Source of the DNA: an uncultured Oscillospiraceae bacterium
GTDB taxonomy: Bacteria; Bacillota_A; Clostridia; Oscillospirales; Oscillospiraceae
Assembly: GCA_934635515.1 (NCBI GenBank)
Contig: CAKTZK010000005.1
Coordinates: forward strand, 1 to 34,928
Reading direction: 5' to 3'
Length of the DNA: 34,928 nt
This document shows positions 1 through 8,421 of this stretch, piece after piece. Position 1 is the stretch's first letter. Every line of letters begins with the position of its first letter. Under the pieces are notes generated by a model. The model searched no databases. It was not told the origin of the DNA and worked only from the letters and a program-made list of their open reading frames with translations. The translations under genes were made by a program, and so were the position numbers.

Positions 1-582
1 GGTCAGGACAATGGTGTCCTCCTCACCCACATTCTCGCTCACCGCGCCCAGTACATTCACGCCCCAGTTGCTCCCGGTGGTAAATTTATCGCCGTCAAAA
101 TGGGTCTTGGTGGCGTTCAAAAGAGAGGTCACGCGCCCGTCCTGGCCAAACTGCGGCACCTGCAAAATGCTGCCCGTGTCCACCGCATAGCTGGTCTGGC
201 CGTTCACCGTGGTAGCGTTCAGCTTCAGCCGCGAGGGATACAGCGTCACATGCTCCAGCCCGTAGCCCTCTGTCAGGTCCACCACGTTGCCCCAATATGT
301 ATTCGACACTGTGGCGCTATTTTTCGCATGGGAGCTGCCCACCGCAGAGGTGATGTCCGCCCGGCCGGTGCCGTCCTTATTGGTGCTCTGCAGCGCGATC
401 TCCAGCGCCCCGTTGGCCCCGGCGGTGGTCTTCAAATTCGACACCTCCGGCGCCGTCGACAAAATAAACCACGCATAAGAAGTCAGGCACATGAGGATCG
501 CCGAGACCAGCAGCATAGAGATCGCCGCCATCAGCTTCCCCGTTACCTGTTTTTGCATTGCAAGCATCTTTTCCTTTGACAT
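1..582 (-). CDS. SipW-substrate-like surface protein, N-terminal part (cut by window edge)
   Basis: Only the first 194 codons are in the window; the frame runs open to base 1. The ATG at 582 is supported by GGGAGG about nine bases upstream. A short polar N-terminus is followed by a hydrophobic segment (about residues 16-38) ending in SYAWFILSTAPEV, then a beta-rich ectodomain. It is a clear paralogue of the proteins at 2796-4661 and 13213-15294: all three share the YAWF..S..PEV junction, a GANGALEIAL-like stretch, a WGN(L/V)VDL block and a GL..VTLYP block. It follows the signal peptidase gene at 885-1739 after a 302-base gap, so it may have its own control. I infer an exported fibre or surface subunit processed by one of the local SipW-like peptidases; no enzymatic domain is visible. 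Confidence 0.85.
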   Translation of the reverse strand, partial: MSKEKMLAMQKQVTGKLMAAISMLLVSAILMCLTSYAWFILSTAPEVSNLKTTAGANGALEIALQSTNKDGTGRADITSAVGSSHAKNSATVSNTYWGNVVDLTEGYGLEHVTLYPSRLKLNATTVNGQTSYAVDTGSILQVPQFGQDGRVTSLLNATKTHFDGDKFTTGSNWGVNVLGAVSENVGEEDTIVLT

Positions 583-884
583 CGTGTGGTCCTCCCTCTG
601 GTCTTTTTATCCTAACTTTTTCGTCACTTTGCTTTCATCGGGTGTCGCGTCTGCCCATCTCCAGGCAGCGCGTATTTTCTCTTTATATCCGCTTATTTGT
701 GCAAAATTTGTCAAATTTCGCACTAAACCTAAGAATATTCCATAATAAACCAGTATCATTTATATTCTACCATAGCTGTCAACCTTGAAAAACAAATATA
801 TTCCAGTATTTTCTGCTTTTCAGGCCTTCAAAAATGGTGTTAATATCATATTTTAGCGAAAAATATCTTCATTTTTTGAGTTTT
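583..884. other. AT-rich intergenic region upstream of the partial surface-protein gene
   Basis: A 302-base gap with no convincing gene and much lower GC than its flanks. It contains two TTGACA hexamers on the minus strand (at 777-782 and 709-714), but neither has a good TATAAT at 16-18 bases; TATAAA boxes sit at unsuitable spacing (12 and 21 bases). The second hexamer lies inside the inverted repeat at 701-721. No strong terminator follows the gene ending at 885. Confidence 0.5.
701..721. promoter_or_regulatory. Operator-like inverted repeat overlapping a TTGACA box
   Basis: Two 10-base arms (GCAAAATTTG and CAAATTTCGC) flank a single central base and match as an inverted repeat in 9 of 10 positions. 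The minus strand of the centre reads TTGACA, a consensus -35 box, about 120-140 bases before the start at 582. The arrangement resembles a repressor or activator site, but the bound factor is unknown. Confidence 0.4.
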
Positions 885-1739
885 TTACATTTCATCGTTC
901 TCCGGATCCGGCTGCGCCTGCGTCTTCTCTTCCTCCGCAAGCTCACGCCGCAATTCTTCGCGCACCTCCTGCTCCACTTCCATGCGCAGCTTCATTTCCG
1001 CTTCCAATTCAGCCCGGAGCTGTGCCCGCACCTCTGCCTCGATCTGGGACCGATCCGGTGCCGCCGGGCTCTGAGCTGCCTCTTTCTCCTTTCGCTCCTG
1101 CTCGTACAGGATCCGATTCTTCACAGCGTTGTACGCAAACAGTACCTGGAAAAACTGGATCAGGTGAAACAGGAAGAACAGCGCCGTGGGGATCACCACC
1201 ACCAGGAGAAATCCCTTGCTGGTCTGCAGATAGTCCATCACTTTGCCCAGGCCGTGTATCCGTGCACCCTTCCATTGGCCGACGACCTCCGACTCGTGCA
1301 CCGTCAGGGCGTCATTTACATCGTTCTTATCGCCCTTGGTTTCAAACACCAGGTAGCCGCCGCCATCGTAGATCTCCACGATCCGGTGGGTATTCAGCGT
1401 CCGCTTTCCGTCGATCACCGTCCAATAGGTGATCACGTCCCCGATCTTCAGTTCCCCGGTGTCCCGGATGCCGGTGTCAAAAATCATATCGCCGGGCTGG
1501 ATCTGGGGATACATGGAGTCCGTCTGCACCGAAAAGAACCGTATGCCGAACAAGTTCGGCACACCGGTGCCGGACGTCCTCACATAGGACGCATAAGTGC
1601 AGATAGCCGCCAGCACAATGGCAATGCCCAGCAGAATATTGATCACCAGGCTCGCGATCCGCTTTCCCTTGCTCTCCTGGCCTCTAAGCTCCTCTATGGT
1701 CTGCTCCGATGCCTCGATCTTTCCTTTTTGCTTTGTCAT
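885..1739 (-). CDS. SipW-like (ER-type) signal peptidase I with coiled-coil tail
   Basis: A 284-residue membrane peptidase of family S26, cleaving signal peptides on the outer face of the membrane. There is a first membrane segment at about residues 28-52, the catalytic Ser in VQTDSMYP (S75), His in NTHRI (H118) and Asp in ETKGD (D137). A His rather than Lys as general base, and the 19-residue His-Asp spacing, are typical of the SipW/ER/archaeal branch. A second membrane segment (about 176-200) is followed by an 80-residue Glu/Arg-rich cytosolic tail predicted to be coiled coil, which ordinary SipW proteins lack. It is a close paralogue of 11978-12841. GAGGAG six bases upstream supports the start. 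It follows 1769-2761 by 29 bases, so is probably in the same operon. Confidence 0.9.
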   Translation of the reverse strand: MTKQKGKIEASEQTIEELRGQESKGKRIASLVINILLGIAIVLAAICTYASYVRTSGTGVPNLFGIRFFSVQTDSMYPQIQPGDMIFDTGIRDTGELKIGDVITYWTVIDGKRTLNTHRIVEIYDGGGYLVFETKGDKNDVNDALTVHESEVVGQWKGARIHGLGKVMDYLQTSKGFLLVVVIPTALFFLFHLIQFFQVLFAYNAVKNRILYEQERKEKEAAQSPAAPDRSQIEAEVRAQLRAELEAEMKLRMEVEQEVREELRRELAEEEKTQAQPDPENDEM

Positions 1740-1768
1740 CCTCGCTCCTCATATCGTCTTCACCCGCC

Positions 1769-2761
1769 TCAGCCGATGTTCGACATACCGGACTGCGCGG
1801 AATAGTCCGCCTTAAACTGAATATTGGCAAACAGAGCCGACTCCTCCGGCAGGCCGAAGCAGTCATGATCCTGTCCCTCGATCCAAACATACATGTCCAC
1901 CCGCGCCATATCATCCGCCCCCAGAGTGAACAGGTCCGTGCTTTGTATAAAGCTCCCCAATGTCTTGATGGTCACATTGCGATCCGCCGGAGACGCATCC
2001 GACCAGGTGGAAAATGTCTGGGTGATCAGCCGGTCCTGGGGCACAAGATCCGCCGTCCCGTCCACGCTTTTCGTGTGCAGATACTGGATAGTGCCATCCA
2101 GATGCTTGTCGGCGTTGGGTTCATAGACGAACATCTGGCTCTCGCCCAGGTCCGTCCCCGTCTGGGCATCGACCTTTGTAATGCGAAAGCCCACCCGGGC
2201 CGCATACTGGGCGCCGCCGCCCAGGTCCGTATGTCCTACGCCGTTCCACTCCGGCAGGCCCACAAGATAAGTGCCGAAGCCGTTTTCTCCGCCGTTTATC
2301 TCCGCTGCGTCCGCCAGACCCACCTTGCAGGGCCGGTCGGACCGGACATAGTAAACGGCGTGGATATAGTATCCCTTTCCTCCGGAGCCGTTGGCATCCT
2401 CCTGGTCCGTTAATCTTCTCAGCGTGTTGAGAAGTCTCCCGTCCCGGTCATATTTGGCCGTCAGGAAGCTCTGCTGCGCCTCCGACCAGGTAACCGGCTT
2501 CAGGTACAGCCCTGCCGGCAGCAGCTCTGTGAAATCCAGATTCTGCCCCCAGTCCTCGTCTTTTGCGTCGTAGGATGCCGCAAGCTCCAGCCCCACAGGC
2601 GCATTTACATACAGGGCCATATTGTTCACCCGTGGCGTTTTGCTGATGGTAAACCAGGCCACCACAGAGGTCGCCAGCATAATAGCCAGAACGATGACCA
2701 CCGGCAGCAAAGACCGCAGCCGCTTTTTACTTTTTTCTTCCTGCAGGATCTCGTCCGCCAT
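1769..2761 (-). CDS. Membrane-anchored or SipW-processed surface protein with C-terminal DxDC module
   Basis: 330 residues. A basic N-terminus precedes a hydrophobic segment (about 17-37) ending in VAWFTISKTPRV, the same junction as in its neighbours. The rest is a beta-rich ectodomain with no recognised enzyme motif. Near the C-terminus it has YVWIEGQDHDCFG (codons at 1859-1891) followed by an ANIQF strand, a module shared with the proteins at 7135-8418 and 15600-16736. GAGG seven bases before the ATG fits the start. It lies between a large paralogue-family member (34 bases upstream) and a signal peptidase gene (29 bases downstream), consistent with a substrate-peptidase pair. Fibre or envelope subunit is inferred. 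Confidence 0.85.
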   Translation of the reverse strand: MADEILQEEKSKKRLRSLLPVVIVLAIMLATSVVAWFTISKTPRVNNMALYVNAPVGLELAASYDAKDEDWGQNLDFTELLPAGLYLKPVTWSEAQQSFLTAKYDRDGRLLNTLRRLTDQEDANGSGGKGYYIHAVYYVRSDRPCKVGLADAAEINGGENGFGTYLVGLPEWNGVGHTDLGGGAQYAARVGFRITKVDAQTGTDLGESQMFVYEPNADKHLDGTIQYLHTKSVDGTADLVPQDRLITQTFSTWSDASPADRNVTIKTLGSFIQSTDLFTLGADDMARVDMYVWIEGQDHDCFGLPEESALFANIQFKADYSAQSGMSNIG

Positions 2762-2795
2762 ACTCAGCCTCTTTTTTCATACACTCATGTCTCCG

Positions 2796-4661
2796 TCAGT
2801 CGGACTTTGCGTTCTTCAGCTCCTCATCCACCATGGGATTCAGCTTCACCGAGCTGCCAAACTGCAGATTCAGCGCCAGCGACCCGGAGTTTTCCGCATT
2901 GATCACCGCGCCGTTATCCAGATTTTCCCCGTCCAGATACACCAGAACGGAAAGCTTCTTCGGCACCGCCGGATCCAGGCTCATAAGGGCCGCCCGGTCG
3001 CCCAGCAGGGTTCCATCCTGGGCGCACAGGTAGAGCCCTGCCTTGGCGGTTATTCCCACAATGGTCGGCTCCTCCAGCCGGGCTTTGCCATAGATCCGGC
3101 CGCTGTCCGGGTCAAAGAATACCACCCGGACTGCCGACAGCAGCGCCTTCACCTGGGTTTCCGACATGCCGGCCATAAAGGTATAAGTGGCCTTACTGCC
3201 GGCCCCGGCAGTGGCGCCCACGCCGTCGGAATAGATCCGGTCCGCCGCCTGGCTCTGCAGCAAAAGGTCTGTAGCCGCGTTGGACCGCAGCGCCAGATCC
3301 ACTACATAGCCGTAAAACTCGGATACCGTGGAGTTATTGGTATTCTCTCCCGGCGTAATGGCCGGAGCCGTCAGCGCATCCAGATGGATGGCCGAGAGCA
3401 GGCCTTTTCCGCCCTGCTTTTCCGTGGTTATGTAAGCGGTCCCCTCGTCCATGGTGGCGGTGTAGTCGCCGATATAATCCGCGATATCCGTCAGCAGGCC
3501 CTCGCCCTGGCTGGCGGTGAGGGTCACGGTCCTCGTTTTCTGAATTTCATCCAGAGAAAGGGTCTTGGGGTTGGCGATCATGTTGGTGATGGGCTCCACC
3601 TGCTTAGATGTAAAGCGGGTGGTATTGGGGACGGGAGTTTCATTCTCCGTTCCGTAGTCCTTGTAAAACAGCCGATTGCACAGGTCAATGGCCACGTTGG
3701 CTTTTTCAATGCTGTTTTGCAGCGCGTCCAGGTCCTTGGTCGTTACCCCGGACGGGAAATTGCCCGCATAGCTGGCCAGCTCGTTTCCCTTGGCCTGGGC
3801 AACACCCAGCCGGATCCCCTCAAAATCGCCGTTGGAGAGCTGCGGATTGGCCGCAGCCGTTGCAATAATGGCCTGCTTATAGCAGGTGAGGATATAGTTC
3901 AGGGAATTGCGGATCTCCGCCATCATCACCTGGATCTCCACCAGCTGGTTATAGCTGTAGCTGACGGTCAGGCCCTCCAGCTGGGAGATGGCAATACCCA
4001 TTAAAATCGAGTTGTGATTAGAAATGGCCGCCATGGCCGTGGACTGGGCCGAGGCCCGGCTGGTCTCAAAGGCTCGCTTGGCCGCCGCCAGATAGCCCTC
4101 CCTGTCGTCTCCGTCGCTCAATGCGCCGATGGCCCGCACGCCGTAGAGGGCGTCCTTGGTAGAGAACGCCGCCCCATTATAGATAGCCGCCACCGAATTG
4201 GCCGAGATCCGGTCCACCCGGCCATCCGGCCCCACATGGGGGATCTTCAGCATGGACGGTACGTTCAGATCACCGTCTGTTTCATTGAGCTCCGCCGGGT
4301 AAAGCACCACCGTGTTCAGCCCATAGCTGGCGTCGCCCAGATCCACCAGGTTGCCCCAGGTTATATTGCTTTCCACCGCTCCCACAACGGATATGGCGTC
4401 GCCTATATCCGCCTCGATCAGCGATGTGTTGCCGCCCGTCTCATTGTTCAGCAGCGCGATCTCCAGGCTGCCGTTGGCACCCACCGTGGCGGTGATGCCG
4501 CGTACCTCCGGGTTCGATGACAGAAGGAACCACGCATAGGTCGCCAGGCCCACTAAAATAGCGCTGCAAAGAAGCATCGCGAATATCATAACCATTTTTT
4601 TGCGGAAGAACTCCGGCACCCGAACGGCTCTGCGCCGGCGTCGATATTCTGCGTTTGTCAT
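2796..4661 (-). CDS. Large SipW-substrate-like surface protein (paralogue family)
   Basis: 621 residues. The N-terminus is Arg-rich, then a hydrophobic helix (about 23-43) ends in TYAWFLLSSNPEV. The ectodomain shares at least three blocks with 13213-15294: GANGSLEIALLNN near the start, TWGNLVDL.DASYGL..V.LYPA, and GYVVDLALRSNAA followed by a Gly/Ala stretch and a strand-rich region. The C-terminal VLVYLDGENLDN plus LALNLQF is a variant of the VWxEGxDxDC module, but without the Cys. The middle is helical and may be stalk-like. No sortase motif or C-terminal membrane segment is present, so anchoring, if any, is by the N-terminal helix. RBS-like AAGGA precedes the ATG. I infer a structural surface or fibre protein; function is unproven. 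Confidence 0.88.
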   Translation of the reverse strand: MTNAEYRRRRRAVRVPEFFRKKMVMIFAMLLCSAILVGLATYAWFLLSSNPEVRGITATVGANGSLEIALLNNETGGNTSLIEADIGDAISVVGAVESNITWGNLVDLGDASYGLNTVVLYPAELNETDGDLNVPSMLKIPHVGPDGRVDRISANSVAAIYNGAAFSTKDALYGVRAIGALSDGDDREGYLAAAKRAFETSRASAQSTAMAAISNHNSILMGIAISQLEGLTVSYSYNQLVEIQVMMAEIRNSLNYILTCYKQAIIATAAANPQLSNGDFEGIRLGVAQAKGNELASYAGNFPSGVTTKDLDALQNSIEKANVAIDLCNRLFYKDYGTENETPVPNTTRFTSKQVEPITNMIANPKTLSLDEIQKTRTVTLTASQGEGLLTDIADYIGDYTATMDEGTAYITTEKQGGKGLLSAIHLDALTAPAITPGENTNNSTVSEFYGYVVDLALRSNAATDLLLQSQAADRIYSDGVGATAGAGSKATYTFMAGMSETQVKALLSAVRVVFFDPDSGRIYGKARLEEPTIVGITAKAGLYLCAQDGTLLGDRAALMSLDPAVPKKLSVLVYLDGENLDNGAVINAENSGSLALNLQFGSSVKLNPMVDEELKNAKSD

Positions 4662-4766
4662 TCTCCTAATCCTTTCCCCGAAAGGGTCTCTGCTCCTGCC
4701 CGGCAGGCTGCCCGCCTAAGTCTTATAGCGGCGGGACGTCCCCGCTGCCCGGGCGGTATGGATCGC

Positions 4767-5300
4767 TCAGCCCCGCTGGCTCACCAGGATCTGCACGTTC
4801 CCGTCCAGCCCCTCTACGCTTGCCAGCTCCGGGTCTACAATGGTCCCCTCCAGGGTGCCGCCGCTGCTGATGGTCCAGGTCATTTCCTTTCCGGACGCAT
4901 CGGCGCAGTATATGTATCCGCTACTTCCGTATGCCTTCTGTAGCGTGGAGCCCATGTCACTCATGTGGTGCATCTCCAGGGCCGTACTGCTTTCCGCCCC
5001 GTCTTTAGTCGTTTTTATATACAGCTCGCTATGCACGCTTTCCTGCTCGCCGATGAGCACGCGAACGGCCACCGTTTTTTCCGTAGAGGTGGAGTTTTGA
5101 ATGGTAAAGCGGCATGCAGCGCCGTTTCTGGTCATAGTCCAGCTGTCTGTGCCGGCCACCGGTGTCCAGCGGCTTCGCACGCCGGCAGACAGGGTCTTCC
5201 CCGTCTCCGTCTGATACTTGGCAAAGGTCACGCTGCCCAGCATAAGTGCGCCGCACAGCAGCATCAGCAATATGAAAATGTGTGTGCGCACACGCTGCAT
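4767..5300 (-). CDS. Small SipW-type secreted protein (TasA/camelysin-like signal)
   Basis: 177 residues from the ATG at 5300, chosen because GAGG lies seven bases before it; the ATG at 5306 would put the same site almost on the codon. A 25-residue hydrophobic signal ends in TFAKYQTETG, resembling the AKY-type junction of SipW-dependent signal peptides. The mature part is a single compact beta-rich domain without Cys pairs or enzyme motifs. The gene begins nine bases after the stop of the TasA-like gene 5310-6383, so the two are probably translated from one mRNA. A minor or nucleating fibre subunit is a reasonable guess (inference), by analogy with TasA and its accessory partners. Confidence 0.82.
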   Translation of the reverse strand: MQRVRTHIFILLMLLCGALMLGSVTFAKYQTETGKTLSAGVRSRWTPVAGTDSWTMTRNGAACRFTIQNSTSTEKTVAVRVLIGEQESVHSELYIKTTKDGAESSTALEMHHMSDMGSTLQKAYGSSGYIYCADASGKEMTWTISSGGTLEGTIVDPELASVEGLDGNVQILVSQRG

Positions 5301-5309
5301 GGTCATTCC

Positions 5310-6383
5310 TCACTCACTTGTGGTCTGATTCTGTCCCTTAAAAACCAGCTTTACCGCCGCAGACTGGGCGCTCTCATTTTGGGCCGCCGTCTGATCCCAG
5401 GCGGTCTCCTTCTCAATGTCGCTCAGGTCCGCCAGATACAGCCACACACCGTAGCCGTTCTCGTCCACGTCCACAGCATAATACTGGCCCCGGGTGGCAG
5501 TTTCGACCTTATCATAGGCCGCTGCGTTGATATTGTATTCCTCTGCATACTGCTGGAACAGGCTCTTCAAATAGTCCTCACGGCTGGTGACGGTATAGCC
5601 TGCCGATCCGTTTTCCTGGGTCTGGTATTCCGTCACCGATGCCAGCTTTCCGCTTCCGTCAAATTGCGCCCGGTCCAGGTCGTATGTCACAGGCATCAGG
5701 TACTCGGGCTTTCCGTCCTCCGTTTTTCCGGTAACCGCCGACCCATCCGCGCTCACCGTGCCCAGCAGAAAATAACCCGTCACATCGTACGTCCACTGCA
5801 GGTGCAGCAGCTCCGTGCCGTTTTGCACTTGCTTGTCGGAAAGACCTGTTTTTTTCTCGCTTGTGATATACAGGGTCTGCCCCGCGCCCACAGCGTACAT
5901 ATAGCCGGAAAGGCTGTTTAGATAATGCCGGGTCTTGGTGCCGTCCTGAGCTTCCTTCTCCACATACAGGTAAATGCGTTTTTGCATCTCCGTGCTCAGC
6001 AAACTCTTGTCCGCCTCCACCCGGATATTCACACCCCGGCTGTCGGCGTTTTCAATGGTCACCGGCAGCAGACGGCTGTCCCCGGGGTAAAGCTCGCCCA
6101 GATCCAGCTTTCCATTCTGCTCGCCGCCCAGGGTAATGGTCCCGTCAAAGTTCCATTTGCCCGTTTTCAGGGAGATCTCATTGGCCTGGATGGTGTTGGT
6201 ATACCAAGCGCTGGTCAGGGCAAACAGGATCGCTCCGATCATCAGCACGGCCACACAGGTCACGCCGATCTGACCGGCCACCCGCCGACGGATGCGTCCG
6301 CTTTCAGTCTTCGGCTCCCCCAGCAGCGCCTGTATCTTTTCCTTCGCCTTGCTCCTTATGGACTTGTTCTGGTTGTCCTTCAT
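5310..6383 (-). CDS. TasA/CalY-like fibre protein candidate
   Basis: 357 residues. A cytosolic basic stretch (about 1-36) is followed by a membrane segment (37-58) ending in ALTSAWYTNTIQANEI. The next 60 residues match the general TasA layout: a lead strand (SLKTGKWNFDG), then LGELYPGDSRLLPVTIEN, comparable to the Leu-x-Pro-Gly-Asp block and following strand of TasA/camelysin. The rest is beta-rich with an acidic C-terminal portion. The start is supported by GGGGGA five to six bases upstream, even though it lies 80 bases inside the 3' end of the signal peptidase gene 6304-7116, suggesting translational coupling. Known TasA proteins are cleaved by SipW and polymerise into biofilm fibres; the same role here is inferred. 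Confidence 0.85.
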   Translation of the reverse strand: MKDNQNKSIRSKAKEKIQALLGEPKTESGRIRRRVAGQIGVTCVAVLMIGAILFALTSAWYTNTIQANEISLKTGKWNFDGTITLGGEQNGKLDLGELYPGDSRLLPVTIENADSRGVNIRVEADKSLLSTEMQKRIYLYVEKEAQDGTKTRHYLNSLSGYMYAVGAGQTLYITSEKKTGLSDKQVQNGTELLHLQWTYDVTGYFLLGTVSADGSAVTGKTEDGKPEYLMPVTYDLDRAQFDGSGKLASVTEYQTQENGSAGYTVTSREDYLKSLFQQYAEEYNINAAAYDKVETATRGQYYAVDVDENGYGVWLYLADLSDIEKETAWDQTAAQNESAQSAAVKLVFKGQNQTTSE

Positions 6384-7116
6384 TTTCGTCCCCCTGCTGC
6401 ATTTGGTCCTCTATTTCAGCAAGCATACTCTCCCGCTGCGCCAGCAGCTCCTCTTTGATCTTTCGGCGCAGCGCTTCCATCTCCTCGGGCTTCAAAGGCT
6501 CCCGGTCCGCCTCCTCCTGCAGCCGTGCAATATCCTTCCGGATCTGCCGCACACTGCGGCTGAGCAGCAAGCCCGATATAAACAGGCAGGGCAGTATGAT
6601 CAGCGTTAAAAATCCGAATCCACTTGTCAGAAATCCGATCCCGCTTGACAATAGATTTCCCTCCCCTGTATACCAGGTCACTTTTCCGATGAGGTTTTCC
6701 CGGGTCACATAGCGGCTGTCCACCGCGCCGTTGGCATCGCCCTTGGTCTCCAAAACGGTGTCTCCATCGCCGCTTTTCAGCACCGAGACCACCCGGTGGG
6801 TGATGACCCAGTCTCTGGTATCTCCGTCCTCTGACCGAAAGCACACAATGTCGCCCACCTGTATCTGGTCGATGCCGCAGTCCTCCGCCATCAGCAGCGC
6901 ACCGATCCGGATGGTCGGCTCCATGCTGCCTGTGGCCACCCGGAATACGCTTCTTCCGAATAGCTTCGCATAGCCCTGCGTCTTCACCGCGATCAGAAGC
7001 ACAGCCAGCACCGCCACCATAACGGCGGCGAGGATGGCCGATATCCACCCGCTTCGGCGGCGGACCGGCCTATTTTGGGCTTGGTTGATGTTATTCATCT
7101 GCGATGTTTCCGTCAT
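6304..7116 (-). CDS. sipW: SipW-type signal peptidase I with cytosolic coiled-coil tail
   Basis: 270 residues, the most canonical of the three local peptidases. The first membrane segment is at about 24-44. Catalytic Ser is in ATGSMEP (S64), His in ITHRV (H107) and Asp in ETKGDAN (D127), the Ser/His/Asp set of the SipW/ER-type branch of family S26. A second hydrophobic segment (about 160-185) is followed by a charged tail of roughly 80 residues rich in Glu, Arg and Gln. The last 26 codons overlap the start of the TasA-like gene in another frame. It begins 18 bases after the stop of 7135-8418; AAAGGA overlapping that stop is a distant RBS, and the ATG at 7098 is a weaker alternative. It likely processes the adjacent TasA-like proteins. 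Confidence 0.9.
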   Translation of the reverse strand: MTETSQMNNINQAQNRPVRRRSGWISAILAAVMVAVLAVLLIAVKTQGYAKLFGRSVFRVATGSMEPTIRIGALLMAEDCGIDQIQVGDIVCFRSEDGDTRDWVITHRVVSVLKSGDGDTVLETKGDANGAVDSRYVTRENLIGKVTWYTGEGNLLSSGIGFLTSGFGFLTLIILPCLFISGLLLSRSVRQIRKDIARLQEEADREPLKPEEMEALRRKIKEELLAQRESMLAEIEDQMQQGDENEGQPEQVHKEQGEGKDTGAAGGAED

Positions 7117-7134
7117 AGGAAGATTGGTTGTCCT

Positions 7135-8418
7135 TTACTTTTTTGATTCGCCCGCCAGCTCCAGATTGATCAGCAGCGTCTTCAGGGCCGCCTCATTGGT
7201 GCAGTCTGTGTCCTGTCCCTCCAGCCACACAAACATCCGGATCCGCTGGGGCACATTTTTCTTCAGGCTCACGATCGCTGCGTCTGCCGCAGCCCCGGCC
7301 TGTGCCATATCTGCCGTGGCCGCCTCATTTTGCAGCGAATTGGAATTTTCAATAAATCGGCCGCTGGAAATATATCCTGTGGTCTCCCCCTGGATAAACC
7401 GCGTCATCAGATATTCCTGCGCGCTTTTGGCATCGGTGATGTCCTTCTTGGACACCTTTGCATCCAGCAGCGCCATTTCCAGGTCCCGGGCCAGTCTGGA
7501 CTGGCTGTTGTCCTCGGTTTTTGTCCAGGTGGACTGGGTCTGAGCGGCCACCCGGACACCCGCGCTCTCCAGCGTCACCGACTGCACCTTTCCGTCCTTC
7601 CAGGCCAAGGGCTGGGTCTGCAGATACTTCCCGTTTTCCTGGGTCTGCACATGCCAGTCGCAGTTGGGCTCATAAATGGTAAACTGGGTCTCGGAATCAT
7701 CGGGTCTGTATCCCGGCTCCTGGTAGTTTCCCCGCAGGATCTTATAGGCGGAGTCATAACCCTCGCTCTGTTTATAGCGCTCCGAGCTCACCGCATCCTC
7801 ATTGACCAAAAAACCGATGCGGACGCTGGCCTCCGCCTGCCGCTGACTCTCGTCCAGCGCAAACGTGCCGTTCTCCTCCGTCACCTGGGGAAATACCTTC
7901 ACATAGCTGCCGCTCTGGTCGCTGCCCTGGTCCGCCGTGGACACGCGCAGGTCATAATCCTTAGGCGAGACCACCCAAAAGTCCAGATACAGATAGTTTC
8001 CTCCGCTCTGGGGGCGGGTCGTCCGGTTTGCATATTGCAGGATCGTATCCTCCAGATACGTGTCCTCCACCTGCTCTCCCCCCTGCTCCAGCGGCTGATA
8101 GGTGGCGGAAAACCAGTGCTTTCCGTCCGCTGTAGACACAGGGATAAGCCCCCAGAAGTTCTCCAGAAGGCTTGTGTTTTCCTGCACCTCCAAGGCCCCC
8201 TGAAATGTGCCGGGGTAGTGCTGGCCGGTCGTATCGGTGCAGTCCGGCGCGACCTGAATGGTATCGGAGCCGATCTTGATCTGCATCCCGCTCACCTCCG
8301 GCGCCGTGGACATCACATACCAGGCAAAGGTCACCATGACCAGCATAGACAGCGACAGCACGATCAGCAGCGCCGAGGCCAATATTCTGATTTGATACCG
8401 TCGTTTGATGCTGCTCAT
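7135..8418 (-). CDS. Membrane-anchored or SipW-processed surface protein with C-terminal DxDC module
   Basis: 427 residues. A basic N-terminus and membrane segment (about 11-33) end in FAWYVMSTAPEV. The ectodomain is beta-rich. Near its C-terminus is FVWLEGQDTDC (codons at 7201-7233) followed by LLINLEL, the same module as in 1769-2761 and 15600-16736. An earlier YEPNCDWH segment resembles YEPNADKH in the 330-residue protein, so these two share more than the tail. The gene starts three bases after the stop of 8422-10215 with AAAGG as RBS, so it is tightly coupled to the DUF2357-like coiled-coil gene. It is inferred to be an exported structural component; no catalytic signature is seen. Confidence 0.86.
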   Translation of the reverse strand: MSSIKRRYQIRILASALLIVLSLSMLVMVTFAWYVMSTAPEVSGMQIKIGSDTIQVAPDCTDTTGQHYPGTFQGALEVQENTSLLENFWGLIPVSTADGKHWFSATYQPLEQGGEQVEDTYLEDTILQYANRTTRPQSGGNYLYLDFWVVSPKDYDLRVSTADQGSDQSGSYVKVFPQVTEENGTFALDESQRQAEASVRIGFLVNEDAVSSERYKQSEGYDSAYKILRGNYQEPGYRPDDSETQFTIYEPNCDWHVQTQENGKYLQTQPLAWKDGKVQSVTLESAGVRVAAQTQSTWTKTEDNSQSRLARDLEMALLDAKVSKKDITDAKSAQEYLMTRFIQGETTGYISSGRFIENSNSLQNEAATADMAQAGAAADAAIVSLKKNVPQRIRMFVWLEGQDTDCTNEAALKTLLINLELAGESKK

Positions 8419-8421
8419 GCT

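Noticed and set aside
754..782. TTGACA at 777-782 with a -10 at 17 bases
   Set aside because: The hexamer at that spacing (ATGATA) matches the -10 consensus poorly; only kept as part of the region description.
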